In this document: positions 1 to 5,290 of the stretch, one piece after another
Numbering within the stretch: position 1 is the stretch's first letter
Layout: each line of letters starts with the position of its first letter
From: Anaerolineales bacterium
GTDB taxonomy: Bacteria; Chloroflexota; Anaerolineae; Anaerolineales; Villigracilaceae
Direction of reading: 5' to 3'
Assembly: GCA_028689195.1 (NCBI GenBank)
Contig: JAQTWR010000228.1
Coordinates: forward strand, 1-5,290
Length of the DNA stretch: 5,290 nt
Notes under the pieces: generated by a model
Told to the model about the DNA's origin: nothing
The model's database searches: none
The model's input: only the letters and a program-made list of their open reading frames with translations
Position numbers and translations under genes: made by a program

Positions 1-1
1 C

Positions 2-157
2 GGCTGGAGTTCGCTCATGTTCGTGCTTTTGATTGTGGGCGGCATGTTGATGGCGCTGCTTGGCTTTATCGGCGTTTACGTCGGCTACATTTTTCAGGAA
101 GTGAAGCGCCGTCCAATTTATCTTGTAAAAGGGAAGTATCCCGATGATGGAAAATAG
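2..157 (+). CDS. C-terminal end of a GtrB/DPM-type family-2 glycosyltransferase (partial)
   Basis: Only the last 51 codons are present; the gene enters from the left edge and stops at TAG 155-157. The visible peptide opens with GWSSLM, followed by a hydrophobic stretch of about 25 residues (a membrane helix). It then has the signature GVYVGYIFQEVKRRPIYLV and a short polar tail. This tail is characteristic of bacterial polyprenyl-phosphate glycosyltransferases of the GtrB/ArnC/DPM1 type. In those proteins a GT-A catalytic domain is followed by two C-terminal membrane helices, and the ending resembles GEYLGRIYEEVKxRPLYIV. They transfer a sugar from a nucleotide donor to undecaprenyl phosphate at the inner face of the membrane. 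The catalytic domain lies outside the window, so sugar specificity cannot be judged. The 3' end overlaps the next gene by 14 nt, which suggests translational coupling. The family call is quite secure; the exact subfamily is inference. Confidence 0.8.
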   Translation, partial: GWSSLMFVLLIVGGMLMALLGFIGVYVGYIFQEVKRRPIYLVKGKYPDDGK

Positions 158-788
158 ACCTCAACCTTTCCATATTACGTTATTACGCCACGGCGAATCG
201 GTGGGCAACGCCGAATCGCGCTGGCAGGGACAAGCCGACTATCCGCTTAATGATACGGGTCGCTTGCAGGCGCGCGCGTTGGCGAAGCGCTGGAAACTCG
301 AAAAAGCCGAATTCGATTTGATCATTTGCAGCCCGCTGATGCGCGCAAAGGAAACCGCGGAAATCATCGCCCAGTCGCTGGGCGCGGAGGTCGAGATTGA
401 TCCGCTTTGGCTGGAACGCGACAACGGCGAATACGCGGGGTTGACTCCCGCCGAAGCGCGGACGAAAATTCCGCCGCAGCCTTTCTACACCCCGTATGAT
501 TTTGTCGGCGGCGACGGCGAAGGCGATTGGGAATTATTCCTGCGCGCGGGACAGGCTTTGCATAGCTTGCTGCGCCGCAGTCCCGCCCGTTATTTGGTCG
601 TCTCGCACGGCGGATTGTTGAATCAGGTGATGCACGCGGTTGTCGGCGTCGCTCCGCAGGCGAATAACGCGGGGACGCGCTTCCGTTTCGATAACACGTC
701 TTTCGCGCAACTGGCGTATTTTCCGCATCAACACCGCTGGACGATTGAAAAACTCAACGACCGCGCGCATTGGAAAGATGAAAAATAA
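144..788 (+). CDS. Histidine phosphatase family protein (phosphoglycerate-mutase-like)
   Basis: This 214-residue protein has the whole signature of the two-histidine phosphatase superfamily, in which a histidine is transiently phosphorylated during phosphate-ester hydrolysis or transfer. The LLRHGES motif (residues 13-19) places the nucleophile at His16. CSPLMRAKETAE (62-73) carries the conserved phosphate-binding Arg67. Glu91 or Glu96, in the segment ERDNGEYAG, is the likely acid. VSHGG (153-157) supplies the second histidine, His155. The length is normal for a broad-specificity phosphatase of the CobC/GpmB/PhoE type; nothing indicates a true glycolytic mutase. No signal peptide or membrane helix is seen, so it is probably cytosolic. 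Two adjacent ATG codons occur at 144 and 147; an AAGGGAAG purine stretch at 129-136 sits suitably upstream, and I chose the first. The gene overlaps the glycosyltransferase and is followed after 12 nt by the reductase, so it is very likely co-transcribed. The substrate is unknown. Confidence 0.9.
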   Translation: MMENRPQPFHITLLRHGESVGNAESRWQGQADYPLNDTGRLQARALAKRWKLEKAEFDLIICSPLMRAKETAEIIAQSLGAEVEIDPLWLERDNGEYAGLTPAEARTKIPPQPFYTPYDFVGGDGEGDWELFLRAGQALHSLLRRSPARYLVVSHGGLLNQVMHAVVGVAPQANNAGTRFRFDNTSFAQLAYFPHQHRWTIEKLNDRAHWKDEK

Positions 789-800
789 CTGGAGCGCTTA

Positions 801-1880
801 ATGGCATATTTGCATAATCAAAACTCGGCGCTGAAAATTCTCGTCTTTGGCGCGGGCGCAATCGGAACATATTTTGGCGGTTCGCTTATTCTCGCGGGGG
901 TTCAAGTCGTATTTGTCGAGCAGCAGAAAATGGTCGAGCAACTGCGCGAACGCGGCTTGCGTCTCGATCTCACTATGGACGAAAGGCGAAAGACGAAAGA
1001 AGCCTTCATCATCGAACCGCGCTCGTTTGTTGTCGCGCCCTCGCTCGAAGAAGCGCTGAACTTTGGTCCCTTTGACGTCGCGCTCTTCGCGTTGAAATCT
1101 TTCGACACTCCCGCCGCGTTGGATGGTATGAAGCCTTTCGCCGAGAAAATGCCCCCCATCCTCTGCCTTTCAAACGGCGTGCAAAACGAGCAAGCCATTG
1201 CCGCCGCGCTGGGAGAAGATAAAGTCATTTACGGCACAGTCACTACCGCAATCGGTCGGCGCGGCGCGGGCGATATTGTGTTGGAAAAATTGCGCGGCGT
1301 GGGCGTCGCGGCGGGGCATCCGCTTTCGGAAAGACTCGCCGCAATTTTCAACGAGGCGTTTCTCAAATGCAGCCTGTATCCCGAACCGCACAGCATGAAG
1401 TGGTCGAAGATGCTGACGAACCTGATCGCCAATCCCTCCTCCGCCATTCTCAACATGACCGCCGCAGAAGTTTTTGCGGATAAGAAATTATACAAACTCG
1501 AAATAGAAATGCTGCGCGAATGTCTCGCGGCGATGAAGGCGCAAAATCTCGAAGTCGTAGATTTGCCCGGCACGCCCGTCAAAGCGCTGGCGTTTGCCAC
1601 AACGCTGCCGCTCTGGCTTTCCAAGCCGTTTCTCGCGCGCGCGGCAGGCAGCGGACGCGGCGCGAAGATGCCGTCTTTTCACATTGACTTATATTCGGGG
1701 CGCGGCAAAAGCGAAGTGGAATATTTACACGGCGCGGTTGTAAGCGCGGGCAAAAAATTTAACATCCCCACGCCCGTCAATGATCTGCTCGCCAGGACGC
1801 TGCTATCTCTGACCAATAAAGAAATTCCTCTGGATACGTATGATCACCAGACAGAGAAATTATTATCCATGCTGAAGTGA
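801..1880 (+). CDS. Ketopantoate reductase (PanE/ApbA) family oxidoreductase, long form
   Basis: This 359-residue protein belongs to the PanE/ApbA family, whose type member reduces 2-dehydropantoate to pantoate with NADPH in coenzyme A synthesis. The N-terminal Rossmann fold shows ILVFGAGAIGTYFGG (13-27) with the dinucleotide-binding GAGAIG at 17-22. ALKS (97-100) and SNGVQNE (124-130) follow as expected. In the C-terminal helical domain, KWSKMLTNLIANPSSA carries Lys203, Asn207 and Asn211, matching the catalytic Lys and substrate-binding Asn positions of the E. coli enzyme. Glu305 in KSEVEYLHG matches the conserved late glutamate. At 359 residues it is about 55 longer than E. coli PanE (303). 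The extra length comes mainly from a hydrophobic, Gly/Arg-containing segment around 255-292 and a ten-residue N-terminal lead. The start is supported by GGAG at 791-794, six bases before the ATG. No other pantothenate gene is visible, so the true substrate may differ; I therefore give no symbol. The fold and chemistry are secure, the pathway is not. Confidence 0.85.
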   Translation: MAYLHNQNSALKILVFGAGAIGTYFGGSLILAGVQVVFVEQQKMVEQLRERGLRLDLTMDERRKTKEAFIIEPRSFVVAPSLEEALNFGPFDVALFALKSFDTPAALDGMKPFAEKMPPILCLSNGVQNEQAIAAALGEDKVIYGTVTTAIGRRGAGDIVLEKLRGVGVAAGHPLSERLAAIFNEAFLKCSLYPEPHSMKWSKMLTNLIANPSSAILNMTAAEVFADKKLYKLEIEMLRECLAAMKAQNLEVVDLPGTPVKALAFATTLPLWLSKPFLARAAGSGRGAKMPSFHIDLYSGRGKSEVEYLHGAVVSAGKKFNIPTPVNDLLARTLLSLTNKEIPLDTYDHQTEKLLSMLK

Positions 1881-1889
1881 CCGTTTTTC

Positions 1890-3584
1890 ATGCCTATAAC
1901 CATTGTTCAACCCAGCCCAAACGTCGAGCTCCATCTTCCAGATGGACGCACGCTTTCAGGTATTCGCGGCGTTCAAGTGGGGGAGTTTTTGCAAAAAGTA
2001 AAAGACGATTTTGGCGCGCCCATTGTCGCCGCCATCATCAATAACGAAATTCACGAACTGACCTATCCCATCAAGACCGAAGCGCACTGCATCCCCGTCA
2101 CAACCGATACAGCCGACGGCGCGCGCATCTATCGGCGTTCGTTGGTATTCCTTTTGGAAATGGCGTTTTCGGAACTTTTCCCCGACGCAAAATTGACCAT
2201 TGACCATTCCGTATCGTCGGGCGGATTTTACTGCCAGGTGAGCGGACGCGAAGCCCTTACGAGTACCGACCTCGAAGCGCTGAAATCGCACATGCAAAAA
2301 GCGGTGGACGAAAATCATTTGTTCGACCGCAAACAAGTTCCCATTCAAGACGCGCTCGAATATTTCAAGAAACTCGGCTACGAAGATAAAATCCGTTTGT
2401 TCTCGCATCGCCAAAAAGATTATCTTACGCTTTATTCTCTCGGCGGGCGCATGGACTACATGCACGGCTACATGGTTCCGTCCACAGGATATTTGCGCTG
2501 GTTCGACCTCAAGCCCATCAACGGCGGGTTTACGCTCCAATTTCCGCGCCGCCACGCGCCCACCACGATTGAAGCGTCGCTCGATTATCCCAAATTGTTG
2601 AACACGTTTCGGCAGTACGGCGATTGGCTGACCCGCCTCAATATTGATAACGTCGGCGCGCTTAACGACGCTATCAAAGACGGACGCGCCGACGAAATTA
2701 TTCTGGTCTCGGAAGCCTTGCACGAACAAAACGTGGCGGACATCGCGCAGCAGATCGCGCAGGAAAATTCGCGCATCATCCTCATCGCGGGACCTTCCTC
2801 TTCGGGCAAGACCACCACGTCGCGCAGGCTTGCGGTGCAATTGCTGGCGCGCGGCATTTCCCCCTTTCCGCTCGAACTCGATAATTATTTTGTAGACCGC
2901 GCGCGCACGCCGCTCGACGCGGACGGCAATTCAGATTTTGAATCTCTTGAAACGCTGGATCTAAAACGTTTCGCGCAGGATATTGAAAAACTTTTACGCG
3001 GCGAAGAAGTCCAGATGCCGCGCTACAACTTCAAAGTGGGGATGAGCGAGGCGGGAGATTCAATTCAATTGAAGGACGGGCAGCCGATTATTCTCGAAGG
3101 AATTCACGGGATGAATCCGCGGTTGATTCCCGACCGCCTTTCTGATTCTGCATTTCGTATTTATGTCTCAGCCCTGACGCAACTTAACCTCGACCGCCAT
3201 AACCGCGTCTCGACCACCGATACGCGCCTCATCCGACGTATTGTCCGCGACGCGCGCGAGCGCGGATATTCCGCCGCGCAGACCATTGCGCGCTGGGAAT
3301 CCGTTCGTCATGGCGAAAAGACGCATATCTTCCCATATCAGGAAAACGCGGACGTGATGTTCAATTCCGCGCTGGCGTATGAACTCGCCGCGCTGAAACC
3401 GCTCGTCGAGCCGCTTCTGCGTCAGGTTTCGCACCGCGCGCTGGAATTCATCGAAGCGCGCAGACTGCTTGCCTTCCTCGAATGGTTTCTGCCTTTGGAT
3501 ATGACGCACATCCCCGCGAATTCCATCGTCCGCGAATTTTTGGGCGGGTCGAGTTTGAAGGATTTCAAAATTTGGAGAAACTAA
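1890..3584 (+). CDS. Uridine-kinase-like nucleoside kinase with N-terminal TGS and ThrRS-like domains
   Basis: This 564-residue protein has three parts. Residues about 10-72 resemble a TGS domain (VELHLPDGRTL onward). Residues about 75-225 resemble the second additional (editing) domain of threonyl-tRNA synthetase: FPDAKL, GGFYCQV and VPSTG (196-200) are all in register with ThrRS. Residues about 290-515 form a P-loop kinase of the uridine kinase/phosphoribulokinase class: Walker A GPSSSGKT (301-308), LDNYF (330-334) with Asp331, EGIHG (403-407) as the Walker-B-like strand, and an Arg-rich lid RRIVRDARERG (449-459). The length and domain order match known bacterial nucleoside kinases of this fused type; the usual inferred reaction is ATP-dependent phosphorylation of a nucleoside such as uridine. 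The editing residues of the ThrRS-like part are lost (see findings), so it is unlikely to act on mischarged tRNA. The ATG at 1890 is the first start after the in-frame TGA of the preceding gene, nine bases away. No good Shine-Dalgarno is present, suggesting coupling to the upstream gene. It is probably the last gene of the operon, ending at the hairpin 3599-3632. Confidence 0.88.
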   Translation: MPITIVQPSPNVELHLPDGRTLSGIRGVQVGEFLQKVKDDFGAPIVAAIINNEIHELTYPIKTEAHCIPVTTDTADGARIYRRSLVFLLEMAFSELFPDAKLTIDHSVSSGGFYCQVSGREALTSTDLEALKSHMQKAVDENHLFDRKQVPIQDALEYFKKLGYEDKIRLFSHRQKDYLTLYSLGGRMDYMHGYMVPSTGYLRWFDLKPINGGFTLQFPRRHAPTTIEASLDYPKLLNTFRQYGDWLTRLNIDNVGALNDAIKDGRADEIILVSEALHEQNVADIAQQIAQENSRIILIAGPSSSGKTTTSRRLAVQLLARGISPFPLELDNYFVDRARTPLDADGNSDFESLETLDLKRFAQDIEKLLRGEEVQMPRYNFKVGMSEAGDSIQLKDGQPIILEGIHGMNPRLIPDRLSDSAFRIYVSALTQLNLDRHNRVSTTDTRLIRRIVRDARERGYSAAQTIARWESVRHGEKTHIFPYQENADVMFNSALAYELAALKPLVEPLLRQVSHRALEFIEARRLLAFLEWFLPLDMTHIPANSIVREFLGGSSLKDFKIWRN

Positions 3585-3598
3585 GATCGCGTAATCTA

Positions 3599-3632
3599 AA
3601 AACATCCTGACATTACAACGTCAGGATGTTTT
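3599..3632. terminator. Bidirectional intrinsic terminator between convergent genes
   Basis: A 13-bp perfect stem pairs AAAACATCCTGAC (3599-3611) with GTCAGGATGTTTT (3620-3632) around an 8-nt loop. On the + strand it is followed by TTTTAGTTATTTTTG, a U-rich tract, and lies 14 nt after the kinase stop codon. On the - strand the stem ends in five T residues (complement of 3598-3602) just after the acyltransferase stop codon. The stem overlaps that stop codon by two bases, and the + strand U-tract lies inside the last acyltransferase codons. The placement between two converging genes supports use in both directions; termination on the - strand should be weaker because its U-tract is shorter. Confidence 0.8.
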
Positions 3633-4746
3633 AGTTATTTTTGTTTGAATATGAGACAAACCGGTCTTTCAAGTTTAGAAATGGTTTTTCTATTACGAAG
3701 TAACTTATGGATGCGACCGCGACCGTTCCCAAGAAAGATAATAACAATATAAGCGGGGGGACGATTTTTTCTGAAACGTCAAGATCGCGGATGCGACCCG
3801 CAAACCAGATGATGGGAAAATGATAAATATATAATCCGTATGAGATTTTTCCGAGATATTGCAGCGGACTCCATTCGAGAAATTGAAAAGACTTTTTTTC
3901 GTGAATCACGCAATAAATTAGAACGGCAAACCAGTAGTTTAATAAGGTGTACGCCCATATAAATTGATACCCATCGGGCATTGTGACTGGATATCCCAAC
4001 GCTGAAATAGGTTCAATAGAGCCGGTCGCCGCATATTGAGTTGCAAAGCCGATGACAGGAATAGCAAAACCAAGATAAGTAAGCTGTTTGCGCGCATTGG
4101 GAATTGAAAATCGGGTAATGTACGCGCCAAACGCAAACGCGTCAACATGGCTGAACGGGAGCGGGTACATGGCAAGCGCGGCAGGGTCGCGGAAAGGAAT
4201 AAAACCGAATTGATGAATCAAAAATAACGCAATTCGGAAAATTGGTCCCGCGATGATTCCCGCTAAAAACAATTTTTTAAGCGACTTCTCTGGAACAAGG
4301 AATATTAATAGGGGCCAGAAAATATAGAATTGCTCTTCCACCGAAAGGGACCAAAGGTGGGTAAGGAATTGCGAAGAGACAAATCCGCTGTAGGCTGAGA
4401 AAAAATCATATACGTAAAATATTGCATACCATATTTGATCCGCAAATACCCGCATGATGTTCGGTTTATATGAAACGGAAATTAACCATGTTGTAATCCC
4501 CAACATGAGAAAGATGTAAAAATAATAGAGCGGAAATATCCTGAAAAAACGCCTGCCGTAAAATTTTAAGAAGTATTCTTTCGCAGGAAGATTCCGCTTC
4601 ATTCGGAGCAAAATATCGGTGATTAAATAGCCGGATAAAACAAAGAATAATTGAACGCCCATCCACCCGAACTGGAGATAGTCGGTGTGTAATCCAAATA
4701 ATACTAAAAACGCGACTGCTCGCAGTCCGTCAAGTCCGGGGATCAT
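3631..4746 (-). CDS. Acyltransferase-3 family membrane protein (OafA/YrhL-like)
   Basis: From the ATG at 4746-4744 the protein is 371 residues, the usual size of a stand-alone acyltransferase-3 domain without a fused SGNH domain. LDGLRA (5-10) gives the family's R-x10-H motif, Arg9 and His20. FFVLSGYLIT (34-43), YGRRFFRIFPLYY (63-75), LWSLSVEEQFYIFWP (131-145), SYGLYIYHFP (302-311) and the closing YFVIEKPF (349-356) all fit the family. About ten hydrophobic segments are present. Such proteins move acyl groups, usually acetyl, across the inner membrane onto O-antigen, capsule, peptidoglycan or other glycans. The same reading frame is open for 93 more codons upstream, but those run through the inverted repeat and antisense to the pseB tail, and they are not protein-like; I rejected them. 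No Shine-Dalgarno precedes the ATG. The gene is AT-rich: four sampled 60-base lines gave 37-48% GC, against 67% in one kinase-gene line and 57% in one pseB line. This is consistent with horizontal transfer. The acyl acceptor is unknown; the pseB neighbour suggests a surface glycan. Confidence 0.92.
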   Translation of the reverse strand: MIPGLDGLRAVAFLVLFGLHTDYLQFGWMGVQLFFVLSGYLITDILLRMKRNLPAKEYFLKFYGRRFFRIFPLYYFYIFLMLGITTWLISVSYKPNIMRVFADQIWYAIFYVYDFFSAYSGFVSSQFLTHLWSLSVEEQFYIFWPLLIFLVPEKSLKKLFLAGIIAGPIFRIALFLIHQFGFIPFRDPAALAMYPLPFSHVDAFAFGAYITRFSIPNARKQLTYLGFAIPVIGFATQYAATGSIEPISALGYPVTMPDGYQFIWAYTLLNYWFAVLIYCVIHEKKSFQFLEWSPLQYLGKISYGLYIYHFPIIWFAGRIRDLDVSEKIVPPLILLLSFLGTVAVASISYFVIEKPFLNLKDRFVSYSNKNN

Positions 4747-4754
4747 GGTTTGTA

Positions 4755-4784
4755 ATTTAATTCCATTTTTGAGATATTTTTCAA
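4755..4784 (-). promoter_or_regulatory. Candidate sigma-70-like promoter for the acyltransferase gene
   Basis: Read on the - strand, TTGAAA (4784-4779, 5 of 6 matches to TTGACA) is followed after 18 nt by TTAAAT (4760-4755, 4 of 6 matches to TATAAT). Transcription would begin about at the ATG at 4746, giving little or no leader. The -35 element lies inside one arm of the inverted repeat. Such matches are common in AT-rich DNA, so this is a weak call. Confidence 0.3.
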
Positions 4785-4823
4785 CGCGAATTTTGCAAAC
4801 GTTAAAAATTCGCGTTGAAAAAT
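4776..4823. repeat. 19-bp perfect inverted repeat between pseB and the acyltransferase gene
   Basis: The arms 4776-4794 and 4805-4823 are exact reverse complements (ATTTTTCAACGCGAATTTT against AAAATTCGCGTTGAAAAAT) around a 10-nt loop. The hairpin starts 8 nt after the pseB stop codon and ends 29 nt before the acyltransferase ATG on the - strand. That position is right for a pseB terminator, and the stem is long enough to stall polymerase. However, neither strand has a T-run after the stem: the - strand continues ATCTCAAAAATGG and the + strand AGCCTTGCC. It could instead be a partial terminator or attenuator, an RNA-stability element, a protein-binding site, or a scar at the edge of an inserted gene. 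The structure itself is certain; its function is not. Confidence 0.9.
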
Positions 4824-4831
4824 AGCCTTGC

Positions 4832-5290
4832 CTATCCTTCCAGTTTTCCTTGCTTAAACAACTCTTCAAACGGCGCGATGAATTTTTTGATTCCGTCAAT
4901 ATCGAGCCATTCGCTGTTATTGTCGCTCGAATAATAAAAACCTTCGTCAAGCGTCTTGCCTTTATCTTTCCACGAATAGCCGAACCATGTCGCTTCGGCG
5001 GGCTGGACGACGAACATCTTTTCAAGTTCGATGGTGTGGCGCGCCTCGTCTTCAGAGATGAGCGCCTCGTGGAGTTTTTCGCCCTGACGAATACCGATGA
5101 TATTGATCTCCGCGTCGGGGGCGATGGCGCGCGCGAGGTCGCTTACCGTGGTGCTGGGAATCTTCGGGACGAAGACTTCGCCGCCTTCCATCTGCTCGAT
5201 GCAGTCAATCACAAATCGAACGCCTTGTTCCAATGAAAGCCAGAAGCGCGTCATGCGATCATCGGTGATTGTGATCTTGCCGCCCGCGCG
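4832..5290 (-). CDS. pseB: UDP-N-acetylglucosamine 4,6-dehydratase (inverting), C-terminal part
   Basis: The gene runs off the right edge; 152 codons before the TAG stop (4834-4832) are visible. The peptide begins RAGGKITITDDRMTRFW and contains VFVPKIPS (visible residues 39-46), GIRQGEKLHEALI (66-78) and YSSDNNSEWL (120-129). These are hallmark C-terminal motifs of PseB/FlaA1-type short-chain dehydrogenases. These enzymes convert UDP-GlcNAc to a 4-keto-6-deoxy-AltNAc sugar with C5 inversion and internal NADP recycling, the first step to pseudaminic acid and related sugars that decorate flagellin, pili or surface polysaccharide. The catalytic Rossmann N-terminus is outside the window. An ATG at 5254 lies in frame but is internal, since the conserved sequence continues upstream of it. 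The gene is on the same strand as the downstream acyltransferase, 85 nt away with a hairpin between, so co-transcription is possible but not assured. A CapD/WbpM-like relative is less likely given the RQGEKLHE and SSDNN motifs. Confidence 0.88.
   Translation of the reverse strand, partial: RAGGKITITDDRMTRFWLSLEQGVRFVIDCIEQMEGGEVFVPKIPSTTVSDLARAIAPDAEINIIGIRQGEKLHEALISEDEARHTIELEKMFVVQPAEATWFGYSWKDKGKTLDEGFYYSSDNNSEWLDIDGIKKFIAPFEELFKQGKLEG

Noticed and set aside
131..142. Small inverted repeat GGGA-AGTA-TCCC just before ATG 144
   Set aside because: A 4-bp stem overlapping the ribosome binding region could weakly mask it, but a repeat this short is expected by chance and the site is inside the coding end of the previous gene.
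1198..1624. Several short open frames on both strands within the reductase gene
   Set aside because: All are contained within the PanE-like gene, with no start signals or protein-like composition.
2192..2208. Tandem 7-base repeat TTGACCA TTGACCA
   Set aside because: Only two copies occur, within the coding sequence, and the period is not a multiple of three. It looks like chance rather than a regulatory or slippage site.
1956..2840. A 294-codon open frame on the - strand, opposite the kinase gene
   Set aside because: It lies wholly antisense to a well-recognised kinase. Its product is Arg/Val/Phe-rich with no recognisable motif, typical of a shadow frame in GC-biased coding DNA.
4747..5025. 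A 93-residue N-terminal extension of the acyltransferase
   Set aside because: It would run through the 19-bp inverted repeat and overlap the pseB tail in another frame. It is Ser/Lys/Arg-rich and low-complexity, and the family normally begins just before LDGLRA.
4850..5236. A 128-codon open frame on the + strand across pseB
   Set aside because: It is antisense to strongly conserved PseB motifs, and its product has no recognisable feature.

Overview
The window looks like a piece of bacterial chromosome with moderately high GC, dense gene packing and short intergenic gaps. The protein style suggests a Chloroflexota (Anaerolineae-like) bacterium: a GtrB/DPM-type glycosyltransferase tail, a long ketopantoate-reductase-like protein and a TGS/ThrRS-like nucleoside kinase. 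That placement is an impression from the proteins, not a proof; no rRNA or other marker gene is present.

Layout: two converging blocks. On the + strand lies a tightly packed run of four genes: the last 51 codons of a membrane-anchored family-2 glycosyltransferase (2-157), a histidine-phosphatase (phosphoglycerate-mutase-like) enzyme (144-788, overlapping the previous gene by 14 nt), a PanE/ApbA-family reductase (801-1880, 12 nt gap) and a multidomain uridine-kinase-like protein with an N-terminal TGS plus threonyl-tRNA-synthetase-like region (1890-3584, 9 nt gap). No promoter is seen inside this run, so it is probably one transcript. It ends at a 13-bp hairpin (3599-3632) that can terminate transcription in both directions.

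On the - strand, read from the right edge, are the C-terminal 152 codons of a PseB-type UDP-GlcNAc 4,6-dehydratase (4832-5290) and a complete acyltransferase-3 family membrane protein (3631-4746). These fit a surface-glycan locus: PseB starts synthesis of pseudaminic-acid-type sugars, and AT3 proteins usually O-acylate extracytoplasmic glycans. The acyltransferase gene is clearly more AT-rich than everything around it. It is separated from pseB by a striking 19-bp perfect inverted repeat (4776-4823) that lacks the U-tract of an ordinary terminator. This suggests an inserted or exchanged gene.

I find no RNA gene, CRISPR array, transposase or toxin-antitoxin pair, and no convincing undescribed multi-gene system. 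The most interesting items are the inverted repeat at the composition boundary, the possibly leaderless start of the acyltransferase, and the kinase whose ThrRS-like editing domain has lost all four expected metal/catalytic residues while keeping the fold signature.
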